64,000 nucleotides of DNA. It comes from Mesorhizobium sp. CA14 (GTDB lineage: Bacteria; Pseudomonadota; Alphaproteobacteria; Rhizobiales; Rhizobiaceae). This document shows, piece by piece, positions 34,801-43,426 of the stretch. The position numbers and the translations under genes are program-made. The notes beneath the pieces were generated by a model, which ran no database searches, was not told the DNA's origin, and saw only the letters and a program-made list of their open reading frames with translations. The DNA is taken from NCBI RefSeq assembly GCF_020165195.1, contig NZ_JAIUHR010000012.1, positions 1 through 64,000 on the forward strand, read 5' to 3'. Each line of letters begins with the position of its first letter. The first letter of the stretch is position 1.

Positions 34801-35664
34801 GAGCTGACGCAGCTCCGATGCCGGTCCGGTCGGCTCCGGCCCGGTGGCAGATTTCGGGCCGGGGGTCTGAGGCTCCTGATGTGAAGACCTTGCCGCTTCG
34901 GCAGGGGCGGCAGCGACGGGCCGGTCCCGCTCGCGCCGCCTTTGCTGAATCTCTTGATAGATCTGCTCGGTTTCCGGTTCGGGCAGCACGCCGAGCTCGC
35001 GCTGCAGGATCTCGCGACAGACGTGAAACTGCCGAAGAGCCGCGCCGATCCGGCCCTGACGGACATAAAGCTGCATCAACGCCCGATGGACATTTTCCTG
35101 CAGCGGGTCGAGCGGCAGCAGGCGGAGCGCCAGTTCGAGCGCCGTTGCGGACGAGCCGGACGCCATCTGGTTTCTCAATAAAGCCGTCAGCGCCTTGACG
35201 GCCATTTCGTTCAGATGCTGGCGCGTAGCCGCGAGCCAATTTTCGAAAGCCGGCGCCTTCGGATTGAAGGCTTCCATGAACGGCCCCTGGTAGAGCGCTG
35301 CTGCCTGACCGTCCGCTTGCGGTGTTCGGGCCGCCATCAGTTGCTCGAACTGGAGCGCGTCGACGTCGAGGCAATCAGGGGCGAGAACGATCCCCTCCCC
35401 CGAGGCTCCCGCCAATTCCGACCCTTTCAATCCGAGGACCTTGCGCAGCACGAGAAGTTCCTGGCGCAGGCTCGCCCGCGCCTGGACCTCGCCACGATCC
35501 TCCCACAGCAACGCGGCCAGCTTGTCGCGCGACTGCGGGCGACCTCCAGCCATGGCGAGGTACACGAGCAGCGCTTGCGCCTTGCGCGAGGCAACCGCGA
35601 TCTGCCGGCCTTCCGGTGAGAAGACCTGAAGACCTCCGAAGGTGCTGAGCCGGATCTTCGCCAT
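31807..35664 (-). CDS. Giant AfsR-like regulator: BTAD, cyclase-like, AAA, TPR
   Basis: The product is 1285 aa. Order: winged-helix OmpR-type DNA-binding (1-95), BTAD bacterial transcriptional activation domain (95-245), a class III cyclase-like domain (282-440), an AAA/NACHT-like ATPase (Walker A GEAGIGKT, 500-507; LVLIVEDVQWAD), and TPR-like helices to the end. The cyclase-like part has lost key metal ligands: the first Asp is Glu in MFVEMGDLS, and the second is Gly in LGGTTIAFFG. It is therefore probably a sensor module. It is divergent from the methyltransferase gene, a likely target. I start at MAKIRLSTFGG (35664), not the upstream frame start. Confidence 0.85.
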   Translation of the reverse strand: MAKIRLSTFGGLQVFSPEGRQIAVASRKAQALLVYLAMAGGRPQSRDKLAALLWEDRGEVQARASLRQELLVLRKVLGLKGSELAGASGEGIVLAPDCLDVDALQFEQLMAARTPQADGQAAALYQGPFMEAFNPKAPAFENWLAATRQHLNEMAVKALTALLRNQMASGSSATALELALRLLPLDPLQENVHRALMQLYVRQGRIGAALRQFHVCREILQRELGVLPEPETEQIYQEIQQRRRERDRPVAAAPAEAARSSHQEPQTPGPKSATGPEPTGPASELRQLVVMFVEMGDLSVLADEDDPERERDLSARFADIVHRAVVDHAGMVDRQLGGTTIAFFGLPVAHSNDAQRALQAGLEIVRAVRAEDRIPPARIGLASGRMLVTRLDRDGAGAFNVTGVAIHLAGALAGAADAGEVLLSDAVHRSVAHLVDRAELRTIVARGSEKPIGAWRPAGLSFEGVARTAFVGRQVELAQFAGALKTCLDTGRGLVVHVRGEAGIGKTRLVEEFQKLAVEQGFECHTGLVLDFGAGAKRNAIRALVEGLAIEPRIGVDSGLVDADLEIHLHRLMQHSLPEDQRALYDAMDNATRAKGLEQTLLQLVGRASARRPLVLIVEDVQWADAETLAQVDALAASATTGPVLVVTTARTEEERSDPPRQMRAGDGPRLTLDLAPLYRQEALAMAGKFLAPTDVFAINCVERAGGNPLFLEQLLRGGDRGPDRLPDTIHSVVLARLDMLPPGDRQMLRIAAVLGQLFAPDALGHLLENPGQDCNALIRRGFLKPAGNDLLFAHALVRDGAYLSLPRMERQALHRRAAQWFAERDPIMRAEHLERAEDQAAPRAFLDAACRENRAYRYGRALEMVERGLRLAGNDETRSALFSCRGDILLSLGRTGEAGAAYSEALALADGERGRCRALLGAAAVKRIADDVDGALADVRAVEDISERSGLDEEAARAHFLHGNLLFPRGDIDGCLEQHRSSLKLARRVGLTEIEAASLGGIGDAQYMRGRMVSAHRQYRSCVEIAERNGFGRIAVANRSMVVATSLYIGDINSLLSEALAAIEASRKIVHQRAELIAHMNAYLAWSSLTEFDRALESAEASLRLAREIQAPRFEAEALAFRGDVHRLAGRKGQGVADLEEALRVSRRTGMAYLGPWYLGLLAVATDDPEIRAAALEEGEAILASNAVSHNHLQFRRYAIDACLACENWAGASRHVDRLEAFTAAEPLPWANFFTARGRALVAFGLKQISPSLQTELRRLSGAGRRLGFIEAIRPINAAVEASD

Positions 35665-35836
35665 CGCGCTTCGCCCCACTGGTGCAGGATAGAGGCGCCA
35701 ACGGGCGGACAAAAGATGGCAGTTTTCTTTTTTGACGAAGCTTTGACGCTCGCCGCGACGTTCTTTGACGGCACCCCGCTAAACCATCCTCCCAAGACGC
35801 CAGCGATCACCGGCTGACTCACCAAGGAGGATGAAA

Positions 35837-36895
35837 ATGCAAATCGATCAGGACAAACTCAACGCCTTCCTCGGCAAGATGCTTGACGACATCGGCGCCG
35901 CGATGAACGCGTCGCTGGTGCAATTGGGCGACAAGCTCGGTCTCTACAAGGCGCTCGCCGCCGGCGGGCCGATGACCCCGTCGGAACTCGCCGGACGGAC
36001 GGGCACCGCCGAACGCTACATCCGCGAGTGGCTGGCGGCCCAGGCGGCGTCAGGATACGTCACATACGACGCCGCCTCCGGCAGGTTTTCGATGGCGCCG
36101 GAACAGGCAACCGTTTTCGCCGACGACGACAGCCCTGTCTTCATGGCCGCGCTCGGCGACATCGTCGCCGCTACGGTGCTCGACTGCGATAAGGTCGAGG
36201 ACGCCTTCCGCACCGGCCGCGGCGTCGCCTGGAACAAGCGCCATCCTTGCCTGTTCTGCGGCACTGCGCGCTTCTTCCGTACCAGCTATCTGCATCACCT
36301 GGTGCAGGAATGGCTGCCGGCGCTCGACGGCGTCGTTGAGAAGCTCGAACGCGGAGCGATCGTTGCCGATGTCGGCTGCGGGCACGGCGTCTCGACATTG
36401 CTGATGGCGGAAGCCTTTCCCAACTCGCGCTTCTTCGGCTTCGACGCCCATCCCGGCTCGATCGAAGCTGCACGCAAGGCCGCCGACGCGGCCGGTGTCG
36501 CCGACCGTGCGACGTTCGAAGTTCAGAGCGCCAAATCCTTCACCGGCGATGGCTACGATCTCGTCTGCTTCTTCGATTGCCTGCACGACATGGGCGATCC
36601 CGTTGGCGCCTTGAAGCATGTGCGCAAGACGATCGCGCCGGACGGCTCCCTGATGATCATCGAGCCGTTCGCCGGCGATCGGCTGGAGGACAACCTCAAC
36701 CCGGTCGGCCGCATTTACTACGCCGGCTCGACCATGGTCTGCACGCCGACGTCGCTCGACCAGGAAGTCGGCCTCGCGCTCGGTGCCCAGGCCGGCGAGG
36801 CAAGGCTGCGCGAGGTGGCGAAGGCCGCCGGCTTCAGCCATTTGCGCCGCGCCACCGAGACGCCTTTCAACATGATCCTCGAGGCGCGCCCCTGA
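35837..36895 (+). CDS. Class I SAM-dependent methyltransferase with N-terminal winged helix
   Basis: The product is 352 aa. The N-terminus (about 25-95, ALVQLGDKLGLYKALAAGGP then ELAGRTGTAERYIREWLAAQ) is a winged helix of the Rv2258c type. The core reads IVADVGCGHGVSTLLMAEAF (motif I) and DLVCFFDCLHDMGDPVGAL. The substrate is unknown. Start: GGAGG is six bases before the ATG at 35837; the ATG at 35831 abuts it. It is divergent from the AfsR-like regulator and shares its control region of about 170 bp. Confidence 0.85.
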   Translation: MQIDQDKLNAFLGKMLDDIGAAMNASLVQLGDKLGLYKALAAGGPMTPSELAGRTGTAERYIREWLAAQAASGYVTYDAASGRFSMAPEQATVFADDDSPVFMAALGDIVAATVLDCDKVEDAFRTGRGVAWNKRHPCLFCGTARFFRTSYLHHLVQEWLPALDGVVEKLERGAIVADVGCGHGVSTLLMAEAFPNSRFFGFDAHPGSIEAARKAADAAGVADRATFEVQSAKSFTGDGYDLVCFFDCLHDMGDPVGALKHVRKTIAPDGSLMIIEPFAGDRLEDNLNPVGRIYYAGSTMVCTPTSLDQEVGLALGAQAGEARLREVAKAAGFSHLRRATETPFNMILEARP

Positions 36896-36962
36896 AACCG
36901 CGGCAATCGCTCCTGCCACGGCAATATCCAAGAAGCAAATTCACTACGCAAGGAGAAGAACG

Positions 36963-37408
36963 ATGACCAGATTGAAGCAAATGCTTGTCGCCGCCACCGT
37001 GCTCGTCGCAACGGCTGCTGGTGTGCCAGCCGTGCGATGGCGGATGAAGCCGCCAGCGAAGCGCCGGTCAGGCAGTATCTGAAGGCCTGGGATGCCCGCG
37101 ACGTCGAGGCGATGCTAAAGACATTCACCGACGACGCCGTCGTGATACTGCCCGCCCAGGCGCCGATCAGCGGGACGCAAAACCTGCGTGGACTGCTGAC
37201 GGCTTTCGTGAAGAGCTTCTCGGCGCCGGGCGCGACGTTCACGCCCGGCCAGTTCACGGCAAACGGCTCCGTGGCCTATTTCCTCTGGCAAGGCGACACG
37301 CCATCCGACCGTTATCCCTTCGGTGCCGACACCTTCGTAGTCCGGGACGGCCACATCGCTTACCTGACGCTCGCTTTCGTCGCTGAACCGAAGCCGGCCA
37401 AGAACTGA
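36963..37408 (+). pseudogene. SnoaL/ketosteroid-isomerase-like gene split after the signal peptide
   Basis: A good start (AAGGAGAAGAACG before ATG 36963) encodes a signal peptide, MTRLKQMLVAATVLVATAAG. The frame then runs on into nonsense. The mature part continues in another frame from 37037 (MADEAASEAPVRQYLKAWDA, VEAMLKTFTDDAVVIL, FLWQGDTPSDRYPFGADTFV), a SnoaL-like NTF2 fold of about 120 aa. Adding one base near 37030-37036 would join them. The downstream frame has no own Shine-Dalgarno, so the gene is probably broken, or a base is missing from the assembly. It follows the methyltransferase gene by 67 bp. Confidence 0.6.
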
Positions 37409-37730
37409 TCGCGCATCTTCGAAGATCAATTCGGATCGAGCCGGTGCCAAACGCCGGCTCGCACTCCAGGCAATCGACCGAGAACCACTCAGCTTGCGCT
37501 TGGAACGGCTAGCCAAGTCCTCATGGAGGCAGAAATGGAGCCGCCCGCAAGCGCACCAATAGTCAAGCGCTAAGGCTGAATTCGCGCCGTTTCGGGCGTC
37601 CGGCGGCGTGATGGTGGGCTCCAGCTCGTGGAAGGTAACGGCAATGCGGACCGATGACTGAACTGGAAATGCGTCCCCCTTCCCTGGCTGAATCGAATTT
37701 GGGCCAGCGCCTGTAGACATCGCGGCGGCG
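37409..37730. other. Intergenic stretch before the ABC importer
   Basis: No supported gene. It probably contains the promoter of the importer operon, but I see no convincing promoter or operator. Confidence 0.45.
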
Positions 37731-38672
37731 ATGAAACAATCTTCATTGCGGGAACATAAGCGCCACGAAGAAGGCGCCTACCTTCGGGTGCGCATGAACA
37801 ATCGCTGGACTTTGTACGATCCGCGCCTGGCCTGGATGCTCGTTGCACCGGTGCTTCTGCTGCTGATCCTCTTCCTGGTGCTGCCGATCGCGGTGATGGC
37901 GGCCTATACGTTCTTCACCTTCGTCACCGCAGGCGTCGAAACCAGCGCGCTGACCACCGCCAACTGGCAGGAATTCTTCACCGACAGCTATTATTCCGGC
38001 TTCCTGCTGAAGACGCTGAGGGTCGGCGCGATCACCGCGCTGCTATGCGGTGTGCTCGGCTATTTCCCGGCCTATTTCATCTGGGCGACGAGCTTCAGGC
38101 ACAAATGGCTGCTCTTGCTCCTGCTCATCGTGCCGTTCTGGATCAGCTTCACCATCCGCACCTTTTCGTGGATCAACATCCTGGGCGAACAGGGCGTCAT
38201 CAACGTCACGCTGCTCAAGATAGGCATCATCAACGAGCCGCTGCCGATGCTTTATAACGAGGGCGCGGTGATCCTCGGGCTGCTGCACTTCCTCCTGCCG
38301 TACATGATCCTCAACGTTTATGTGAGCCTCGAGGGCATCGACCGCACGCTGATCTCGGCGGCCCGCTCGATGGGCTGCACCAGCGCGCAGGCGTTCCGCG
38401 AGGTGACCCTGCCGCTGTCGCTGCCGGGCCTGGCGGCCGGGCTGCTGCTGTGCTTCGTGCTGGCGGCCGGCAGCTATGTGACGCCGCAGCTGCTCGGCTC
38501 GGGCCGCGACGCGCTGTTCGGCAATTTGATCTACGACACCATCATGAGCGAATTGAACTGGCCGATGGGCGCAACGCTGTCGATCGTGCTGTTCCTCGTG
38601 CTCGGCTTCTTCGCCGCCATCTACACCCGCTACATGGGTATGTCGCAGATCGTGAAGGGGTTGGGCGGATGA
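37731..38672 (+). CDS. Polyamine-type ABC importer permease 1 (PotB-like)
   Basis: The product is 313 aa, or 292 from ATG 37794, where MNNRWTLYDPRLAWMLVAP looks like the family start. It has six transmembrane helices and the EAA loop SAARSMGCTSAQAFREVTLP that contacts the ATPase. It belongs to the spermidine/putrescine (PotB) group. It is the first gene of a four-gene operon with four-base overlaps, so expression is coupled. Confidence 0.85.
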   Translation: MKQSSLREHKRHEEGAYLRVRMNNRWTLYDPRLAWMLVAPVLLLLILFLVLPIAVMAAYTFFTFVTAGVETSALTTANWQEFFTDSYYSGFLLKTLRVGAITALLCGVLGYFPAYFIWATSFRHKWLLLLLLIVPFWISFTIRTFSWINILGEQGVINVTLLKIGIINEPLPMLYNEGAVILGLLHFLLPYMILNVYVSLEGIDRTLISAARSMGCTSAQAFREVTLPLSLPGLAAGLLLCFVLAAGSYVTPQLLGSGRDALFGNLIYDTIMSELNWPMGATLSIVLFLVLGFFAAIYTRYMGMSQIVKGLGG

Positions 38673-39511
38673 AGGCCGTGCGGCCGAACAAGGAAGGCAA
38701 ATGGGCCTGGCGGCTGACCGGCTTCGTCACGCTCTGCGTCTACGTCTTCATGTTCGCGCCGATCGCTGCGACCGTCATCCTGTCGTTCAACGCCTCGATG
38801 TTCGGCGGCTTCCCGATGACCGGCTTTTCGCTGCAATGGTACGCCAAGCTGATGAACAATGACGCGGTGCTGACGGCCTTCCGCACCTCGCTGTGGATCG
38901 CGCTGGTGACGGCGGCCGTCACCACGGCCATCGGCGTCGTCACGGCATTCGCGCTTACGCGCTTCGACTTCCGCGGCAAGCAGGCGCTGAGCACGCTGGT
39001 GATCCTGCCGGCGCTGGTGCCGGAAACCATTCTCGGCGTCGGCCTTCTGGTGCTGATCAAGGCGATCGACCAGCCGCGCACCATGCTGCTTCTGGTGCTC
39101 GGCCACATCCTGCTTGCGGTGCCCTATGTGGTGCTGATCGCGCAGGCGCGTATGGTCGGCATAAGGCGCGTCTATGAGGAGGCGGCGCTCTCGCTGGGCG
39201 CCTCGCGCTTCTCGTCCTTCCGCGAGATCACGCTGCCGCTGCTCATCCCGGCGGTCGTCGGCGGCGCGCTGCTCGCCTTCACCATTTCGTTCGACAACAC
39301 CTCGGCCAGCCTGTTCTGGCGGCCGGCGGGCGTGGAGACCATGCCCACCCAGATCCTTTCCATGCTCAAGATTTCGATCAGCCCGGAAATCAATGCGCTC
39401 GGCACCGTGATGATCCTGGTGACCGTCGGCATTCCGCTTGTTGGCGGCCTGATCCTGCAAAGCCTGACAAAACTGAGAAAACGTGGCGAACCCAAGGAGG
39501 AAGCACGATGA
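38669..39511 (+). CDS. Polyamine-type ABC importer permease 2 (PotC-like)
   Basis: The product is 280 aa with six transmembrane helices. The EAA loop EEAALSLGASRFSSFREITL marks the ATPase contact. The ATG at 38669 overlaps the stop of permease 1 (ATGA). Its stop overlaps the binding-protein start in the same way. It pairs with PotB to form the channel. Confidence 0.87.
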   Translation: MKAVRPNKEGKWAWRLTGFVTLCVYVFMFAPIAATVILSFNASMFGGFPMTGFSLQWYAKLMNNDAVLTAFRTSLWIALVTAAVTTAIGVVTAFALTRFDFRGKQALSTLVILPALVPETILGVGLLVLIKAIDQPRTMLLLVLGHILLAVPYVVLIAQARMVGIRRVYEEAALSLGASRFSSFREITLPLLIPAVVGGALLAFTISFDNTSASLFWRPAGVETMPTQILSMLKISISPEINALGTVMILVTVGIPLVGGLILQSLTKLRKRGEPKEEAR

Positions 39512-40650
39512 AACTGACCACCACCAAGCGGCTGGAGCGGCTGCACGACCGCTATATCAACGGCGATCTCAACCGACGGACGTTCCTGAGCCTGACAGCG
39601 GCTGCCGCGGCCTCGGCCGGCCTCTCGATGCCGTGGATGGGACGAGCGCTCGCCGCGGTCGAGCAGGTCCGCTTCGACGGCTGGGGCGGCACGGTGCAGG
39701 ACGCGATCGACAAGTTCGCCTTCCAGCCCTACACGGCCAAGACAAAGATCAAGGTGGTCCAGGGCACGTTCGGCGACGAGGACGAGATCATCACCAAGAT
39801 CAAGACCGCCAAGCCAGGCGACTACCAGGTGATCCATTCCTCGGGCGTCAACTACTACATCAAATACGTCAATGGCGGCCTGACCTCGGAGATCAACGAG
39901 GCCAACATTCCCAACATGGTGAATGTGCTGCAGCCGATGATCGAGCCGTTCCGCAAGCTGACGCCGAAGCTCTCGGCCGTGCCCTACGACTATGGCACCA
40001 CCGGCATCGCCTACAACACCAAGGTGATCTCACCGGAAGAGGCCAAGGAAAAGGGCGCCGCACTTCTGCTCGACAAGAAATATGCCGGCAAGGTCGGCGG
40101 CTATTCGGACATGACCACGCGCGTCTGGTACGCAGCTCTCGCCACCGGCCAGGATCCCAACAACCTCAAGGACATGGACACGATCTGGGCCAAGGTGCGC
40201 GAGACGCGCGACCTCGCCAAGAAGTTCTGGAGCTCCGGCGCGGAGCTGATGGACCTGCTCTCCAAGGGAGAGATCGTGGTGACCGACGCCTGGTCGGGCC
40301 GCGTCGCGGCGCTGCAGGACCAGGGTCATCCGATCGGCTATCTCGATCCGGCCGGCTCCTATGCCTGGATGGAGGATATGCTGATCCTGAAAGGGTCGCC
40401 GATGGCCGAATGCGAGGAATTGATCAACTTCATGCTCGACCCGGCGACCTCGATCGCGGTGGCCGAGGGCCAGAGCTATCCGCCGTCGCTCGACCCGAAC
40501 AAGGTCAAGCTCACCGAGAAGATCGAGAAGCTGCCGGCCTTCGATAAAACGGGCACCATGAAGTCATTGACCTTTGCCGATCCGGTCTATTGGGCGACCA
40601 ACGAGGACGCCTGGACCAAGCAGTGGAACAGGATATCGAAAGGTGCCTGA
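39508..40650 (+). CDS. Polyamine-type substrate-binding protein (PotD-like), Tat signal
   Basis: The product is 380 aa. The N-terminus NGDLNRRTFLSLTAAAAASA has a twin-arginine motif before the hydrophobic stretch, so it is probably exported by Tat. The mature part is a type 2 periplasmic binding protein (FDGWGGTVQDAIDKFAFQPY, KTKIKVVQGTFGDEDEIITK, DYGTTGIAYNTKVIS). It captures the substrate for the importer. Ligand type (polyamine, amine or amino acid) cannot be read from the sequence. Confidence 0.85.
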   Translation: MKLTTTKRLERLHDRYINGDLNRRTFLSLTAAAAASAGLSMPWMGRALAAVEQVRFDGWGGTVQDAIDKFAFQPYTAKTKIKVVQGTFGDEDEIITKIKTAKPGDYQVIHSSGVNYYIKYVNGGLTSEINEANIPNMVNVLQPMIEPFRKLTPKLSAVPYDYGTTGIAYNTKVISPEEAKEKGAALLLDKKYAGKVGGYSDMTTRVWYAALATGQDPNNLKDMDTIWAKVRETRDLAKKFWSSGAELMDLLSKGEIVVTDAWSGRVAALQDQGHPIGYLDPAGSYAWMEDMLILKGSPMAECEELINFMLDPATSIAVAEGQSYPPSLDPNKVKLTEKIEKLPAFDKTGTMKSLTFADPVYWATNEDAWTKQWNRISKGA

Positions 40651-41800
40651 CAGCCAGGGCACGACACTCAATCCCCGGCCGGCCTCGGCCGGGGCAGAAG
40701 GCGTGAGCGCGGCCGCCGCGGCGAACAGCCCCGCGGTCGAGTTCCGCAACATCGACATCGCCTATGGCAAGTTCGTCGCGGTGCGCGATTTCTCGCTGTC
40801 GATCGGCAAGGGCAGCTTCGTCACGCTGCTCGGCCCTTCGGGCTGCGGCAAGACGACGATCCTGCGCTCCATCGCCGGCCTGGTCGACATTTCGGCCGGC
40901 CAGATCATGATCGGCGGCCGGCGGGTCGACGACGTGCCGATCTACAAGCGCAACATCGGGCTGGTGTTCCAGAGCTATGCGCTCTTTCCCCACAAGAGCG
41001 TGTTCGACAATGTCGCCTTCGGCCTGAAATATCGCAACGTCGCCAAGCCCGAGATCAAGCGCAAGGTCGGCCAGGCGCTGGACATGGTGCGGCTGCCGGG
41101 CAGCGAGAAGAAACTGCCCTCGCAATTGTCCGGCGGCCAGCAGCAGCGCATCGCGCTAGCGCGCGCCATCGTCTTCGAGCCGCAGGTGCTTCTACTCGAC
41201 GAGCCGCTCTCGGCCCTCGACGCCAATATGCGCGAGGAGATGCGCGTCGAGATCAAGAAGATCCAGAAGGAAACAGGCATCACCGCCATCTTCGTCACGC
41301 ACGACCAGGAAGAAGCGCTGTCGATGTCGGATCGCATCGTGGTGATGAATGCCGGCTCGGCCGAGCAGATCGGCACGCCGGAAGAGGTCTATGAGCGGCC
41401 GGCCACCGCCTTCGTCGCCGACTTCCTCGGCAAGGCCAACATGCTTTCGGGCGCGGTGAGCAGGTCCGACGGGCCGACCATTGTCACGCTCGCCGGCGGC
41501 CAGACGATCAATGTGCTTTCACCCAAGGCGTTGCCGCAGGGAAGCCCCGTCACCGTCGTGGTGCGGCCGCAGAAACTGTCGATCGGTGGAGCGAGCGCCA
41601 ACCGGTTGCCCGGCCGGATCGTGTCGGCCTCCTATCTCGGCGGCAGCGCGATCTATGAGGTCGACATAGGCGACAAGGCGAACATCCGCGCCAACGCCCC
41701 GATCGCCGGCCGCGTTCTGCGCGAAGGCGAAGTGATCGAGCTCGGCTTCGACGCGGACGATTGCGTCTTGTTGGACGAGGCCGGTCGGCGGATTTCCTGA
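40643..41800 (+). CDS. Polyamine-type ABC importer ATPase (PotA-like)
   Basis: The product is 385 aa. An N-terminal ATPase domain has GPSGCGKTT, LSGGQQQRIALARA and LLLDEPLSALDA. A TOBE-type domain follows (about 290-380, VVVRPQKLSIGGASANRLPG). The GTG at 40643 is placed before the first ordered part and overlaps the binding-protein stop by 8 bases. The ALAAAAANSP stretch at the N-terminus is an extension. It energises uptake. Confidence 0.85.
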   Translation: MPDSQGTTLNPRPASAGAEGVSAAAAANSPAVEFRNIDIAYGKFVAVRDFSLSIGKGSFVTLLGPSGCGKTTILRSIAGLVDISAGQIMIGGRRVDDVPIYKRNIGLVFQSYALFPHKSVFDNVAFGLKYRNVAKPEIKRKVGQALDMVRLPGSEKKLPSQLSGGQQQRIALARAIVFEPQVLLLDEPLSALDANMREEMRVEIKKIQKETGITAIFVTHDQEEALSMSDRIVVMNAGSAEQIGTPEEVYERPATAFVADFLGKANMLSGAVSRSDGPTIVTLAGGQTINVLSPKALPQGSPVTVVVRPQKLSIGGASANRLPGRIVSASYLGGSAIYEVDIGDKANIRANAPIAGRVLREGEVIELGFDADDCVLLDEAGRRIS

Positions 41801-41871
41801 AGATCGCGACTTGGGTATCGCCCGTTCTGAAATCGATCATTACACTGTCAATCAAGGCAATTGGCCGCTCG

Positions 41872-42828
41872 TCACGCCTTTGCCGGAACCGGCCGCGACT
41901 TGACCGCTGTAGCCAGAACGACCCCGGCCACAATGAAGGCTGCGCCGAGCAGATCGTAGTCATGCAGGCTCTCGCCAAGCAGCAGATAGGCGAGCACGGC
42001 GACGAACAAAGTCTGAAGATAGAGCAGCATGCTTGCCCGGCTTGCGCCCAGCGTCTCGACACTTTTGTTGTAGAGATAATACATCAGCGCGCCGCCGGGG
42101 CCGGCCAGATAGGCGAGCGCGAGCAGGCCGTTGCCGTTCAGGGCGGAGCGCTCGTCGTTGACGATTTCCCACAGATCGAACGGCAGCGCCACCAGCGCGC
42201 CGGCGCCAAGCAGAAGGACCACCAGCGGCAGGGGATCGAGGCCGAATTTGGAGCGGCGCAGCAGCACGGTATAGAGCGCCCAGCAGAAGGCACTGCCGAC
42301 GATCCACAATTCTCCGATGTTGAAGCGCAGTTGCACCAGCGCGTCCAGCTTGCCATGGGCGACGATGATCAGCATGCCGGCAAGTGCCGAAACCGCGCCG
42401 AGCGACTTCCAGAGGCCGAGCGGTTCGCCCAGCACGAGGCGCGCGAGCACCATGGTCATGATCGGCGACATTGCCATGATGATGCCGGCCGTGGTCGCAT
42501 CGGTATCGTTCAGGCCATGGTAGATCATGCCCTGGCAAAGCGTCAGGCCGATGGCGCCAACGGCGACGATCTCCAGCGGCCGGGATTTGAGAAGCGCCAG
42601 CATGGCGCCGTGATGGCGGTGCACGATCGGCAACAGGATGCCGCAGGCGAGCAAGAGCCGCCAGAAGCACAGCCCCCAGGGCGGCATTTCCGGCGCCACC
42701 CACTTTGCCGCGATGTAGACGCCGGCCGAAAGCAGCCAGCACAGCACGGCGGCGGGATAACCAGCCAGCGACGGTATCGCCCGGGCGGCCGGCGCTTCCG
42801 CCGGATGCGCTATCGGTATCGCCTGCAT
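41872..42828 (-). CDS. EamA/DMT-type transporter
   Basis: The product is 318 aa with ten predicted transmembrane helices in two EamA repeats (about 25-150 and 175-300). Family-type turns include AMSPIMTMVLARLVLGEPLG and LQTLFVAVLAYLLLGESLHD. These transporters typically export amino acids or metabolites. It is convergent with the ABC importer and may handle a related compound, but that is inference. Confidence 0.82.
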   Translation of the reverse strand: MQAIPIAHPAEAPAARAIPSLAGYPAAVLCWLLSAGVYIAAKWVAPEMPPWGLCFWRLLLACGILLPIVHRHHGAMLALLKSRPLEIVAVGAIGLTLCQGMIYHGLNDTDATTAGIIMAMSPIMTMVLARLVLGEPLGLWKSLGAVSALAGMLIIVAHGKLDALVQLRFNIGELWIVGSAFCWALYTVLLRRSKFGLDPLPLVVLLLGAGALVALPFDLWEIVNDERSALNGNGLLALAYLAGPGGALMYYLYNKSVETLGASRASMLLYLQTLFVAVLAYLLLGESLHDYDLLGAAFIVAGVVLATAVKSRPVPAKA

Positions 42829-42932
42829 CGCATGTTCCCCCGCTTCATGAAGATCAGCCCAGTCGCAGCCGACAGTCTACCTCATGACGGGGGCGTTACA
42901 TAGTTGGCCCGGCAAAGCCCACTCGGCAGGGA

Positions 42933-43214
42933 TCAATGCGACGTGTCGCCGGCCACATGCAAAAGATCCCATGCCGAGCCGACGCGACCGTGGAACTGCG
43001 ATGCGCAGCGTTCGGCCTCAATCTCTTCGAGGCCCTCATCGACAAGAGCCTCAATGCTTCGCCGCAGCAAGGCAAGCTGCATTTGGCGCGCGTGCCTTTT
43101 GTCGGTTTCGCGCAGGATGACCGTGACGTGATAGGCGACGACAGGCTGGCCGAGACAGGACAGGAGCGCGCCTGACCCTGCCGTTGCTGCAGTGACTGCT
43201 TCCTCGATATTCAT
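42933..43214 (-). CDS. Hypothetical 93-aa protein
   Basis: The family is not recognised. The N-terminal half has a possible hydrophobic strand/helix (GSGALLSCLGQPVVAYHVTV), and the second half is helical and charged (RHARQMQLALLRRSIEALVD, EGLEEIEAERCASQF). GAGGAG eight bases upstream fixes the ATG at 43214. Confidence 0.5.
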   Translation of the reverse strand: MNIEEAVTAATAGSGALLSCLGQPVVAYHVTVILRETDKRHARQMQLALLRRSIEALVDEGLEEIEAERCASQFHGRVGSAWDLLHVAGDTSH

Positions 43215-43426
43215 TCCGGCGCTCCTCATCAAAAGATGCTGGGCGCCTCCCCGGCAGAATGGCGACGGTGTCAGTCGCTTCTTTTCTCATTTCGGCCGTC
43301 GTGAACTCTTCGCCCGCGACCAAAATCAGTATCCTCCAGAACCGTATTAAAGGCGACCGGATAGTTAATTGATGGTTAACGGGAACGTTCGAATCTTACG
43401 CGTCCGGGGCCGGCTTGACGCATCCG

